Below, in pieces: positions 1 to 5,569 of a DNA stretch of 6,200 nucleotides (positions are counted from its first letter, which is position 1; each line of letters opens with the position of its first letter). Under the pieces are notes generated by a model, which searched no databases, was not told the origin of the DNA, and worked only from the letters and a program-made list of their open reading frames with translations. The DNA lies in the NCBI GenBank assembly GCA_002352045.1, contig DEHT01000101.1:4346-10545 (forward strand), written 5' to 3'. The DNA is from Chitinophagaceae bacterium UBA2793 (GTDB lineage: Bacteria > Bacteroidota > Bacteroidia > Chitinophagales > Chitinophagaceae). The position numbers were made by a program, and so were the translations under genes.

Positions 1-680
1 CCTTCTAAAAATCCACGCAGTACTGCCAAAGTTCTATGGCTTGGCACAGTGGCTATTTTTTCACTAAAAGCAAAATAATCTTTGTACTTAGCGGCTTCGG
101 TTTCTTTATCGGCAATCACCGTACTTTTTAAAGTAGCTTCCTGCTCAAAAAGCCTACGCAATTTCTCCCTCACAATAGTATCCTCATTTACCGTTTCGGC
201 AATAATATCTCTTGCACCTTGCAAAGCTGCTTCGGTAGTCAACACTTTTTCATTGATGAAAGCAGTGGCTTCCTTCTCAAGGTCAATATCATTTTGTGCC
301 AGCAATAAATCTGCCAATGGTTGCAAACCATTTTCTCTTGCTACTACTGCCTTTGTTTTACGTTTTTGTTTGTAGGGCAAATAAATATCTTCTAACTGAC
401 TAATGGTAATGGCTGCATCAATTTTAGCCTGCAAAGCCTCCGTCATTTTACCTTGTTCGGTAATGGTTTTTTCAATAAATGTTTTGCGCTCTGCAAATTC
501 ATTCATTAATTTATTTTCATCTTGTATTTGCTGTATTTGCACTTCATCCAAAGCACCGGTAGCATCTTTGCGGTAACGGGCAATAAATGGAATGGTAGAG
601 CCTTCGGCCAATAATTGTAAAACCGTTTCAACCTGCTGCGGTTTTAATAATAATTTTTGTGCAATTAATTGTGAAAACAT
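1..680 (-). CDS. tex: Tex family RNA-binding transcription accessory protein, N-terminal part (runs off the left edge)
   Basis: The reading frame is open from an ATG at 680 to the left edge, giving 226 complete codons. The translation matches the N-terminal half of Tex/YhgF, a cytoplasmic nucleic-acid-binding protein with a C-terminal S1 domain that associates with transcription. Visible family signatures are the block STIPFIARYRKDATGALDEV (residues 28-47), the helical LEDIYLPYKQKRKTKA block (96-111) and NGLQPLAD (117-124). The family is usually around 700-780 residues, so roughly the first third is present; the YqgF-like, HhH and S1 domains lie outside the window. The start fits because Tex proteins open with a short helix before the LLxEGxTIPFIxRYRK motif, here beginning near residue 22. 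No Shine-Dalgarno is visible; the start is preceded by A/T-rich sequence, as is common in Bacteroidota. It is co-directional with the upstream nuclease gene but 205 bp away, so it probably has its own promoter. Confidence 0.95.
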   Translation of the reverse strand, partial: MFSQLIAQKLLLKPQQVETVLQLLAEGSTIPFIARYRKDATGALDEVQIQQIQDENKLMNEFAERKTFIEKTITEQGKMTEALQAKIDAAITISQLEDIYLPYKQKRKTKAVVARENGLQPLADLLLAQNDIDLEKEATAFINEKVLTTEAALQGARDIIAETVNEDTIVREKLRRLFEQEATLKSTVIADKETEAAKYKDYFAFSEKIATVPSHRTLAVLRGFLE

Positions 681-820
681 AATATATTTTTTATGAGCCC
701 GACAACAAACCATTATTCAGCTTCATTGGCGTCGCACTCTTGTACAATATTTCTTTATTCAACTTTTTTTGGGGCTGCAAAATAATGGAAAATCAATCTA
801 AAAAAATTTGATTTTTTTTA
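681..820 (-). promoter_or_regulatory. Probable promoter and leader region of tex
   Basis: On the minus strand the motif TTATTTTG (785-778) is one base from the Bacteroidota -7 consensus TAnnTTTG, but no TTG is found at the expected -33 distance, so the promoter is tentative. If it is used, the transcript would begin near 772 and carry a leader of about 90 nt. That leader contains a block of mixed composition (minus-strand 750-695) that stands out from the A/T-rich surroundings. Its ends, AGCCC near 776 and GGGCT at 700-696, are complementary over 5 bp. Further upstream, A7 (800-806) and T8 (812-819) can fold into a weak A/T hairpin. No ORF is evident here. Confidence 0.3.
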
Positions 821-912
821 CACCGGCCTAAAGGCCGGAGCAATTCATTACTAAACTTGAACTAAAGGCCAGGGCAATTCATTGACTAGCCCCGGGCTTC
901 AGCCTGGGGTGG
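821..912. repeat. REP-like palindromic element (two hairpins and a direct repeat)
   Basis: Three structures lie together. Hairpin 1 at 823-838 is CCGGCC, loop TAAA, GGCCGG, perfectly paired. A direct repeat follows with pattern CTAAAGGCC-4nt-CAATTCATT: copies at 828-849 and 862-883 match at 20 of 22 positions with a 34 bp period. Hairpin 2 at 890-909 (CCCCGGGCT, then AGCCTGGGG) pairs over 9 bp including one G-T pair. GC-rich palindromes of this sort, scattered as intergenic repeats and mobilised by REP-associated tyrosine transposases, are known in many bacteria; assigning this element to that class is inference. Neither hairpin is followed by a T-tract on either strand, so they are not classic terminators. 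The element overlaps the 3' end of the nuclease gene. Confidence 0.65.
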
Positions 913-2253
913 CAATGGTATTTTTTTATCTGGGTTTAATTCAACAAAAGAATAAATAGAATTTCTTATAAAATCGTTATCGGCATAAGGCGACAATATT
1001 TCTTTTAAACGGACAATGCTGGTGGGTTGATGTGTAGCATCAATATAACCCATGCCCCAAAAACTTCCTCTTTCTACCAACATGCAAAGTTTTTTATTAG
1101 TCTCAACAGCATCATCTACCAATGCAAAGCTCGGCAACTGTGCTTCCAAAGCCTGCAAGGCAGCATTAACTTTTCTATTATAATGCGAAGGCGGTTCTAA
1201 AAACTCTATATCTTTTGTTGTAATTGGGCTTTTATCAATATAACATAGTTTTTTATCCAGCTCAAATTGCTCCACCATTTTTATCAACATCACCAACCCT
1301 TCGTGCAATAAATTAAAATGATAATGTGCTTTTAAATGTTTCTTCTTTTTATCAATCGCCAATCGTATATATCCTTTGCCATCTTCAAAACTATAGAGGC
1401 CAAACTTTTGAGCCGGTTGTTTTTGACTGTAATTGTATTTAGGCCAAAGTCTTTTTATTTCTGCACTTTCCAGCACAAGTGCATGCAATTCGTTGGCACA
1501 AACCTGGCAGGTAATATTGGCTACCAATCTCAAAAAATGTTGCCTTCTTTTACCATCATCGTTATGGGTAAAATGGCTGCTCACCCTTTTTCGAATATTA
1601 ATGGCTTTACCCACATAAATAATTTTCCCCTTGGCATTATGAAAATAATATACACCAGGCTTGTTGGGTAAGGCCTCTATTACTTCTTTATCGAGGTAGG
1701 TAGGCAGCCATTGTTCCGAGGAAGTTTTCTTCAGCATTTTATCAATGTGCACCTGCGCACCCTCCTGCTGCAGCATTTTTGAGAACAAGGTAGCAGTAGC
1801 ATCTGCATCGCCCTGGGCTCTATGACGATTTTCAATTTCAATACCCATGCTTCTGCAAAAATTACCCAGGCTATAAGATGGAAGCCCCGGAAAAATTTTT
1901 CGACCCAACCTTACCGTACACAACTTTTTTACATTGAGTTCATAACCCGAATTTTTAAGTTGGTGTTTTAAAAATGAATAATCAAAATTTACATTGTGGG
2001 CTACAAAAACGGCATCGTTGAGGTATGCAAAAATTTCATCGGCCACTTCTTCAAAACCGGGTGCAGTGGAAACCATTTGATTGCTAATTCCTGTAAGCGC
2101 CGTAATGTAAACCGGAATATTTTGATGAGGATTGATTAGGGTATGATACCTGTCAACCACTTTTTTTCCATTGTGTATGCAAATGGCAATTTCGGTAATA
2201 CCATTACCCGAAGCATGGCCACCCGTGGTTTCAATATCTACAATTGCATACAT
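886..2253 (-). CDS. DEDDh 3'-5' exonuclease fused to a GIY-YIG (UvrC/Cho-type) endonuclease domain
   Basis: This 455-residue cytoplasmic protein has two nuclease modules. Residues 1-165 form a DnaQ-like DEDDh exonuclease: D6 and E8 in VDIETT, D91 in NVNFDYSFL, and H144 and D149 in HRAQGD, so all five metal-binding/catalytic residues are present. Residues 195-275 form a UvrC-type GIY-YIG domain: GVYYF (200-204), YVGKA (213-217), R223 in RKRVSSHF, E262 in LVLESAEIK and PKYN (271-274), again with the expected catalytic Tyr, Lys, Arg and Glu. Residues 280-440 lack any motif I recognise; no UvrB-binding or HhH region is visible, so it is not UvrC itself. Similar exonuclease plus UvrC-N fusions are known in actinobacteria and Bacteroidota and are thought to act in DNA repair; the substrate is not shown here. 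It starts 24 bp after the fucosidase stop. The last seven residues (PQAEARG, with the second P of LPP) are encoded by a REP-like hairpin. Confidence 0.9.
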   Translation of the reverse strand: MYAIVDIETTGGHASGNGITEIAICIHNGKKVVDRYHTLINPHQNIPVYITALTGISNQMVSTAPGFEEVADEIFAYLNDAVFVAHNVNFDYSFLKHQLKNSGYELNVKKLCTVRLGRKIFPGLPSYSLGNFCRSMGIEIENRHRAQGDADATATLFSKMLQQEGAQVHIDKMLKKTSSEQWLPTYLDKEVIEALPNKPGVYYFHNAKGKIIYVGKAINIRKRVSSHFTHNDDGKRRQHFLRLVANITCQVCANELHALVLESAEIKRLWPKYNYSQKQPAQKFGLYSFEDGKGYIRLAIDKKKKHLKAHYHFNLLHEGLVMLIKMVEQFELDKKLCYIDKSPITTKDIEFLEPPSHYNRKVNAALQALEAQLPSFALVDDAVETNKKLCMLVERGSFWGMGYIDATHQPTSIVRLKEILSPYADNDFIRNSIYSFVELNPDKKIPLPPQAEARG

Positions 2254-2272
2254 ACGATGCTACATTTTTTAG

Positions 2273-2280
2273 CAAACTTA
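2273..2280 (-). promoter_or_regulatory. Possible -7 promoter element for the nuclease gene
   Basis: The minus strand reads TAAGTTTG, an exact match to the Bacteroidota -7 consensus TAnnTTTG, starting on the fucosidase stop codon and lying 20 bp before the nuclease ATG. No TTG is seen at the expected -33 position, where the sequence is GGGTTTTT, so it may be a chance match or a weak internal promoter that lets the nuclease be expressed without the fucosidase. Confidence 0.3.
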
Positions 2281-3714
2281 CGGTATTGTGAGTTTAAAAA
2301 CCCATACATGGTTTAAATTTTCTGCGGCACCGGCTGATAAATTGAGTGCAATACCCTGGGGCATTTTTGTGATGTTTACCTTGCTATTGCTTCCCAATAA
2401 TTTCGCCTTCATCATGGGCTTTGCCGGTACTTTGGTTAACAACAGTTGCTTACCGGGTTTTTGAAAAACAAATGCATAAATATTTTTTCCATCTTTCGAT
2501 TGGGTGTATCTAATATTTTCGCCCTCTGCAAAATGCGTATATCTTCTACTGTTATAAATTGCTTCACTATTTATTTTCATCCAATCTCCTATTTGCTGCA
2601 AGCGGTTGTAGGCAGCCGAATCAAATTCACCCATCGGCGAAGGGCCAATATTGAGCAGCAGGTTTCCTCCCTTGCTTACAATATCAACCAATTTTTCTAT
2701 GAGTTCGTTGGCGGGTTTGTAAAAATCGTTGGGTACGTAACTCCAACTATTGGCCATGGTCATGCAGGTTTCCCATGGGTAGGGCAAACCGTTTTCAGGA
2801 ATATGTTGCTCGGGTGTTAAGTAGTTTTGATTTACGCCGGGTACTGCCCTGTCAACCACAATTAAACCGGGTTGTTTCTTGCGGGAGTTGAGCACAATTT
2901 TATCCATATCAATATCCTGGTTCTGTGGATTGCGTGCCCAACGGCTGCCTTCGGAAACATCGGCAAGATAATTTTTCACTTCTTCGTTACTTGTTTTTCT
3001 CACCCACCCGCCATCGAGCCACAAAATATCCAACTTTCCATAATTGCTTACCAACTCATCAATTTGTGCATGGGTAAATTCTGTAAACTTTTTCCATTGC
3101 TCCGGATATTTATTAATGCTATAATTGGCATTACGGTCGGCGGGAGGAAATTTTTTCCACCAATAATAATCACTGTGCCAGTCGGGTTTTGAAAAGTATG
3201 CACCAATCCAAAAATTGCTTTTTCTAAACGCATCAAAAATTGCTTTGGTTATATTGGCCTGTGAGTTGGTAGAAAATGGCGTGGCAGCATTGGTAACTGT
3301 ATAATCGGTTTGCTTACTATCGAACATACAAAATCCATCATGGTGTTTGCTGGTAAACACCATGTATTTCATACCGGCATGTTTGGCTGCCGCTGCCCAT
3401 TTTTGAGGATTGAAATTTACAGGGTTAAAAGTTTTTTGCAACGCCTCATATTTTTGTAAATAACCAAAATAATTATCAGCCACTCCGGGTTTGCGCCCAC
3501 CGGTAGCCCAACTCAAATCTTCGGGGCAAATGCTCCAGCTTTCTACAATACCCCATTGGCTGTATGGCCCCCAGTGCATCAGCAGGCCAAACTTTAGATC
3601 TTGCCAATCATCTAAACGCTCTTTTATTCCGGGAGTTGTATCCGGAAAATAATCCTGATGTTGAGCACTGGCCAAATGGCTTAGCAATAGTAGTATGTAA
3701 AAAATCTTTTTCAT
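2278..3714 (-). CDS. Secreted alpha-L-fucosidase, glycoside hydrolase family 29
   Basis: This 478-residue enzyme should release terminal alpha-L-fucose from glycans outside the cytoplasm, probably in the periplasm. The start is placed at 3714 rather than at the in-frame ATG at 3774, because MKKIFYILLLLSHLASAQ is a clean signal peptide with likely cleavage after A17 and the upstream 20 residues would bury it. GH29 signatures are HWGPYS (47-52), ESW (58-60), SKHHDGF (122-128), the nucleophile motif LDILWLDGG with D234 as probable nucleophile, PWETCMT (313-319), and SKGGNLLLNIGP (347-358). The acid/base is not certain; E302 and E315 are candidates. Residues from about 395 to 478 look like the C-terminal beta-sandwich. 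The SKGGNLLLNIGP block suggests the broad-specificity GH29-A group, an inference. No SusC/SusD or sugar transporter genes adjoin, so this is not a visible polysaccharide utilisation locus. The nuclease gene follows 24 bp downstream. Confidence 0.93.
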   Translation of the reverse strand: MKKIFYILLLLSHLASAQHQDYFPDTTPGIKERLDDWQDLKFGLLMHWGPYSQWGIVESWSICPEDLSWATGGRKPGVADNYFGYLQKYEALQKTFNPVNFNPQKWAAAAKHAGMKYMVFTSKHHDGFCMFDSKQTDYTVTNAATPFSTNSQANITKAIFDAFRKSNFWIGAYFSKPDWHSDYYWWKKFPPADRNANYSINKYPEQWKKFTEFTHAQIDELVSNYGKLDILWLDGGWVRKTSNEEVKNYLADVSEGSRWARNPQNQDIDMDKIVLNSRKKQPGLIVVDRAVPGVNQNYLTPEQHIPENGLPYPWETCMTMANSWSYVPNDFYKPANELIEKLVDIVSKGGNLLLNIGPSPMGEFDSAAYNRLQQIGDWMKINSEAIYNSRRYTHFAEGENIRYTQSKDGKNIYAFVFQKPGKQLLLTKVPAKPMMKAKLLGSNSKVNITKMPQGIALNLSAGAAENLNHVWVFKLTIP

Positions 3715-3735
3715 GCCTGTAAATTTAAATGAAAG

Positions 3736-3753
3736 GCGCATTGTTTTTTGCGC
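3736..3753. promoter_or_regulatory. Inverted repeat in the divergent promoter region
   Basis: GCGCA (3736-3740) and TGCGC (3749-3753) form a perfect 5 bp inverted repeat around an 8 nt T-rich spacer. It lies in the 75 bp gap between the fucosidase gene (minus) and the ydcF-like gene (plus), where both promoters must sit. It could be a repressor site or a short hairpin. It is GC-rich in an otherwise A/T-rich stretch. No exact TAnnTTTG element was found for either gene; TATTTTG at 3754-3760 (plus) is one base short of it. Confidence 0.3.
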
Positions 3754-3789
3754 TATTTTGGTTTTAAAATTCACCCATAAATATTTGGA

Positions 3790-4551
3790 ATGTTCTTTAT
3801 ACTTTCAAAAGTACTTGGCTTCTTAATACCTCCGTTCAATTGGTTAATACTTTGGATTTTTTTGGCATTGGTACTTAAATCGGAAAAATGGAAAAAGCGA
3901 TTTAAATGGGTTGCTGTTTGTTGGTTCCTATTTTTTTCGAACCCTTATATCATTCATCAACTCAACCTGCAATGGCAGGTAAAGCCAAGAGAAATGGAGG
4001 CAGGAGAAACCTATAGTGCCGGCATAGTATTGGGCGGTTTTGTTCAGCACGATGCTAAAAACAATAAAGCCTACTTTAGTGATGCATCGGATAGGTTTTT
4101 ACAGGCTGTTCGACTATACAAAAAAGGTCATATTCAAAAAATACTGGTAAGCGGTGGCAGTGGAAAAATATTTTACCAGCAATATAAAGATGCCGATTTT
4201 GCCAAAGAACAACTGCTTGAATTTGGGGTGGATAGTGCCGATATTTTGATTGAAAATCAAAGTCGCAATACTTTTGAAAATGCCGATTTCAGTAAAAGAG
4301 TTTTAGATAGTGCAGGTATTAAAGGGCCTTATCTTTTAATAACTTCGGCCATGCATATACGAAGAGCAGAAAAAGTATTTGTAAAGAAAGGAGTGCCGGT
4401 GCAGGCATATCCTGCTCATATTAGTGCATTGGATTTTCCCATTGGTTTTCCGGCTGCCATTATACCTTCCATCAATTCGCTCAACAGTTGGGAAAACTTG
4501 TTAAAAGAGTTTATAGGCTTACAGGTTTATAAATTAACAGGTAAAGCATAA
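3790..4551 (+). CDS. ElyC/SanA/YdcF family (DUF218) membrane protein
   Basis: This 253-residue protein belongs to the DUF218 family, whose members ElyC and SanA are linked to cell-envelope integrity and peptidoglycan or lipid-carrier metabolism; the exact reaction is not established. Two membrane segments are visible near the N-terminus (about 7-29 and 38-55), separated by a basic loop KSEKWKKRFK, so the DUF218 domain (about 74-210) probably faces the periplasm. Conserved blocks are VLGG (80-83), FSDASDRF (96-103) followed by LYKKG, the SGGSG turn (121-125), ENQSRNTFEN (155-164) and ITSAMHIRRA (184-193). The C-terminal helix FIGLQVYKLTG (241-251) is typical of the longer ElyC-like members. 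The start at 3790 gives the membrane-leading N-terminus expected for the family. It is transcribed divergently from the fucosidase and lies 31 bp upstream of the small secreted protein gene, with which it probably forms an operon. Confidence 0.9.
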   Translation: MFFILSKVLGFLIPPFNWLILWIFLALVLKSEKWKKRFKWVAVCWFLFFSNPYIIHQLNLQWQVKPREMEAGETYSAGIVLGGFVQHDAKNNKAYFSDASDRFLQAVRLYKKGHIQKILVSGGSGKIFYQQYKDADFAKEQLLEFGVDSADILIENQSRNTFENADFSKRVLDSAGIKGPYLLITSAMHIRRAEKVFVKKGVPVQAYPAHISALDFPIGFPAAIIPSINSLNSWENLLKEFIGLQVYKLTGKA

Positions 4552-4582
4552 TGCAATTTTTAAAATTCTGCATCTTAGCAAT

Positions 4583-5134
4583 ATGATAAAAAGGCTCACT
4601 ATTGTAATAGTTTTTTCTTTGGTAAATACTTTATTAGTTGCCCAGAAAAAAGATTGGAAAACCATTGAACTGGCCGAAGGATTGGCCTCCATTGAACTTC
4701 CCCTTACGTTCAATTTACCAATGGAATTACCTGTGATAATAAAAGACAGTACCCCGGTTTCAAAGCATTGGATTATTATCAATAAAAAAAATGCATTGGT
4801 ACGGTTAGCATTTGAATACCCTACAGATGCTGGATACATTAAAATAACCGACAACGATATTCCCGAATGGGCAGACAAACAATTAACAGCCCTGAAAAAA
4901 AGCACAGCCTTCTCTTATATTGACGATGGAATATATCTTCAAAACTGGAAAAATATAAGCTACATTAAATACTACATAAATCAGGATGATGGCAGCAATA
5001 CTTTCAACATGCTTTTTTTTACCAATATTGGCGATAGACTTATACAGTTTACCTTTAGTTGCCCGGCAAAACTTAGAAAAAAATGGGAAGCGGTTGCAGA
5101 CAGTATTGCCAATTCTTTGAGAGTTAAAGACTAG
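4583..5134 (+). CDS. Small secreted protein of unknown function
   Basis: This 183-residue protein begins with a signal peptide (residues 1-20, MIKRLTIVIVFSLVNTLLVA, probable cleavage before Q21). There is no lipobox cysteine, so it is predicted soluble in the periplasm or exported. The mature part alternates strands and helices: SIELPLTFNLP (37-47), HWIIINKKNALVRLAFEY (62-79), an amphipathic helix EWADKQLTALKK (95-106), ISYIKYYI (125-132), NMLFFTNIG (142-150), DRLIQFTFSCP (151-161) and a final helix KKWEAVADSIANSLRV (166-181). This order, with a terminal helix of the form WxxxxxxIxxSL, resembles the PsbP/Mog1-like alpha/beta/alpha sandwich; that is a fold-level guess and says nothing firm about function. 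It starts 31 bp after the ydcF-like gene and is followed by a strong terminator, so it looks like the last gene of a two-gene unit. The 3' end is duplicated in degraded form at 5237-5346. Confidence 0.75.
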   Translation: MIKRLTIVIVFSLVNTLLVAQKKDWKTIELAEGLASIELPLTFNLPMELPVIIKDSTPVSKHWIIINKKNALVRLAFEYPTDAGYIKITDNDIPEWADKQLTALKKSTAFSYIDDGIYLQNWKNISYIKYYINQDDGSNTFNMLFFTNIGDRLIQFTFSCPAKLRKKWEAVADSIANSLRVKD

Positions 5135-5196
5135 GATCGGCACCGAAGGTCAGACCCTGATAGTTTTATTACAGCATTTTTTGAAAGTTCTTTTCT
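5135..5196. other. Spacer with short GC-rich palindromes after the secreted-protein gene
   Basis: Directly after the TAG stop lie CGG-CA-CCG (5138-5145) and GGTC-A-GACC (5148-5156), flanked by ATCGG (5136-5140) and CTGAT (5157-5161), which can pair if one G-T pair is allowed. The rest of the spacer is A/T-rich and shows no ORF. The GGTC/GACC arms resemble those of the terminator hairpin further on. The block begins just where the two copies of the duplicated gene end stop matching, so it may mark a rearrangement junction. Confidence 0.3.
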
Positions 5197-5242
5197 AAGG
5201 TCGACCACCTTTTGAAGCTGGTCGACCTTTTATTAATTTTTT
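5197..5242 (+). terminator. Intrinsic terminator of the ydcF-like/secreted-protein unit
   Basis: AAGGTCGACCA (5197-5207) and TGGTCGACCTT (5219-5229) form a perfect 11 bp stem. The 11 nt between them can add a C-C mismatch, three more pairs (CTT/AAG) and a TTG loop. The stem is followed on the plus strand by TTATTAATTTTTT (5230-5242), a reasonable U-tract. There is no matching T-tract on the minus strand, so it acts on rightward transcription. It lies 62 bp after the secreted-protein stop and would separate that unit from the toxin-antitoxin module. Confidence 0.8.
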
Positions 5243-5377
5243 ACCAATATTGGCAATAGGCTCATACAGTTTAATTTTAGTTGCCCGGCAATGCATGGAA
5301 AAAAATGGGAACCTAGTACGGATGCTATTGCGAATTCGCTGAGAGTAATTTTGTCAACTTCCATGAATAATGATTAA
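5237..5377 (+). pseudogene. Remnant of a second copy of the secreted-protein gene (C-terminal fragment)
   Basis: Bases 5237-5346 align with 5015-5124 at a constant offset of 222 with no gaps; over 5243-5346 I count 21 mismatches in 104, about 80% identity. The frame is preserved. The copy reads TNIGNRLIQFNFSCPA and, after three changed residues, KKWEPSTDAIANSLRV, against TNIGDRLIQFTFSCPA and KKWEAVADSIANSLRV in the intact gene. It ends at TAA 5375-5377 after a different tail, ILSTSMNND. An in-frame TAA at 5234-5236 lies just upstream and there is no start codon before the homologous part, so it cannot encode the full protein. Only the last ~37 residues of the parent are represented; the 5' part was lost or never copied. 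It lies between the parent gene's terminator and the toxin-antitoxin genes. Confidence 0.85.
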
Positions 5378-5382
5378 ATTTG
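5349..5382 (+). promoter_or_regulatory. Promoter of the toxin-antitoxin module
   Basis: TAAATTTG (5375-5382) matches the Bacteroidota -7 consensus TAnnTTTG exactly, and TTTTG (5349-5353) supplies a -33 element with 21 nt between the two, at the upper end of the usual range. Transcription would begin around 5388, giving a leader of about ten bases before the antitoxin ATG at 5399. The -7 element overlaps the stop codon of the upstream gene remnant, so the promoter appears to lie in duplication debris. Confidence 0.5.
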
Positions 5383-5398
5383 GTTAAACAGATTTGAA

Positions 5399-5569
5399 AT
5401 GACTGAAATTGTAATTGATAAAAAAAAATATGTTTTAATTCCCGAAAAGGAATATAAAGCACTACAAAAATCTGCGGCACTTAAAACTAAAACTGACAAA
5501 ACATTTACTTTAGAAGAAGCCCGTAATTACAGTAAAAAACTAATCAGAAAATGGGCATCAGAAAAATAA
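5399..5569 (+). CDS. Short antitoxin of a type II toxin-antitoxin pair
   Basis: This 56-residue protein reads ATG at 5399 to TAA at 5567-5569. The call rests mainly on position: it immediately precedes a RelE/ParE-type toxin and overlaps it by 19 bases, the usual antitoxin-first arrangement with coupled translation. The N-terminal part (EIVIDKKKYVLIPEKEYKAL, residues 3-22) looks like a strand-turn-strand followed by a helix, as in Phd/YefM-like proteins. The C-terminal part (FTLEEARNYSKKLIRKWASE, 36-55) is a charged amphipathic helix of the kind that wraps around ParE/RelE toxins. At 56 residues it is shorter than most Phd/YefM antitoxins (about 75-90), so a full DNA-binding domain may be absent or minimal. 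If the family rule holds, it neutralises the toxin and may repress its own promoter. Confidence 0.7.
   Translation: MTEIVIDKKKYVLIPEKEYKALQKSAALKTKTDKTFTLEEARNYSKKLIRKWASEK

Noticed and set aside
82..375. Plus-strand ORF of 97 codons
   Set aside because: It is antisense to tex, whose translation is unmistakable; the product is low-complexity Ser/Ala/Phe-rich, as expected for a shadow frame.
823..838. Hairpin 1 as an intrinsic terminator
   Set aside because: The stem is strong, but on the minus strand it is followed by A-rich, not T-rich, sequence, and on the plus strand by AGCAATTC; it fits a REP-like palindrome better.
1336..1671. Plus-strand ORFs inside the nuclease gene (1336-1671 and 1433-1618)
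   Set aside because: Both are antisense to the GIY-YIG part of the nuclease and show no recognisable domain.
2446..3236. ORFs at 2446-2820 (+), 2872-3192 (+) and 3048-3236 (-) within the fucosidase
   Set aside because: They overlap conserved GH29 sequence in other frames; no independent motif or start context supports them.
3715..3774. Longer N-terminus of the fucosidase starting at 3774
   Set aside because: It would place 20 residues before a clear signal peptide and take up most of the short divergent promoter region; the ATG at 3714 is better.
4534..5143. Minus-strand ORFs at 4534-4905 and 4883-5143
   Set aside because: They are antisense to the secreted-protein gene, which has a proper signal peptide, close operon spacing and a downstream terminator.
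5291..5377. Small ORF starting at an internal ATG in the paralogue remnant
   Set aside because: It would give only 28 residues from the middle of the parental C-terminus, with no signal peptide or ribosome-binding context; it is more likely debris.
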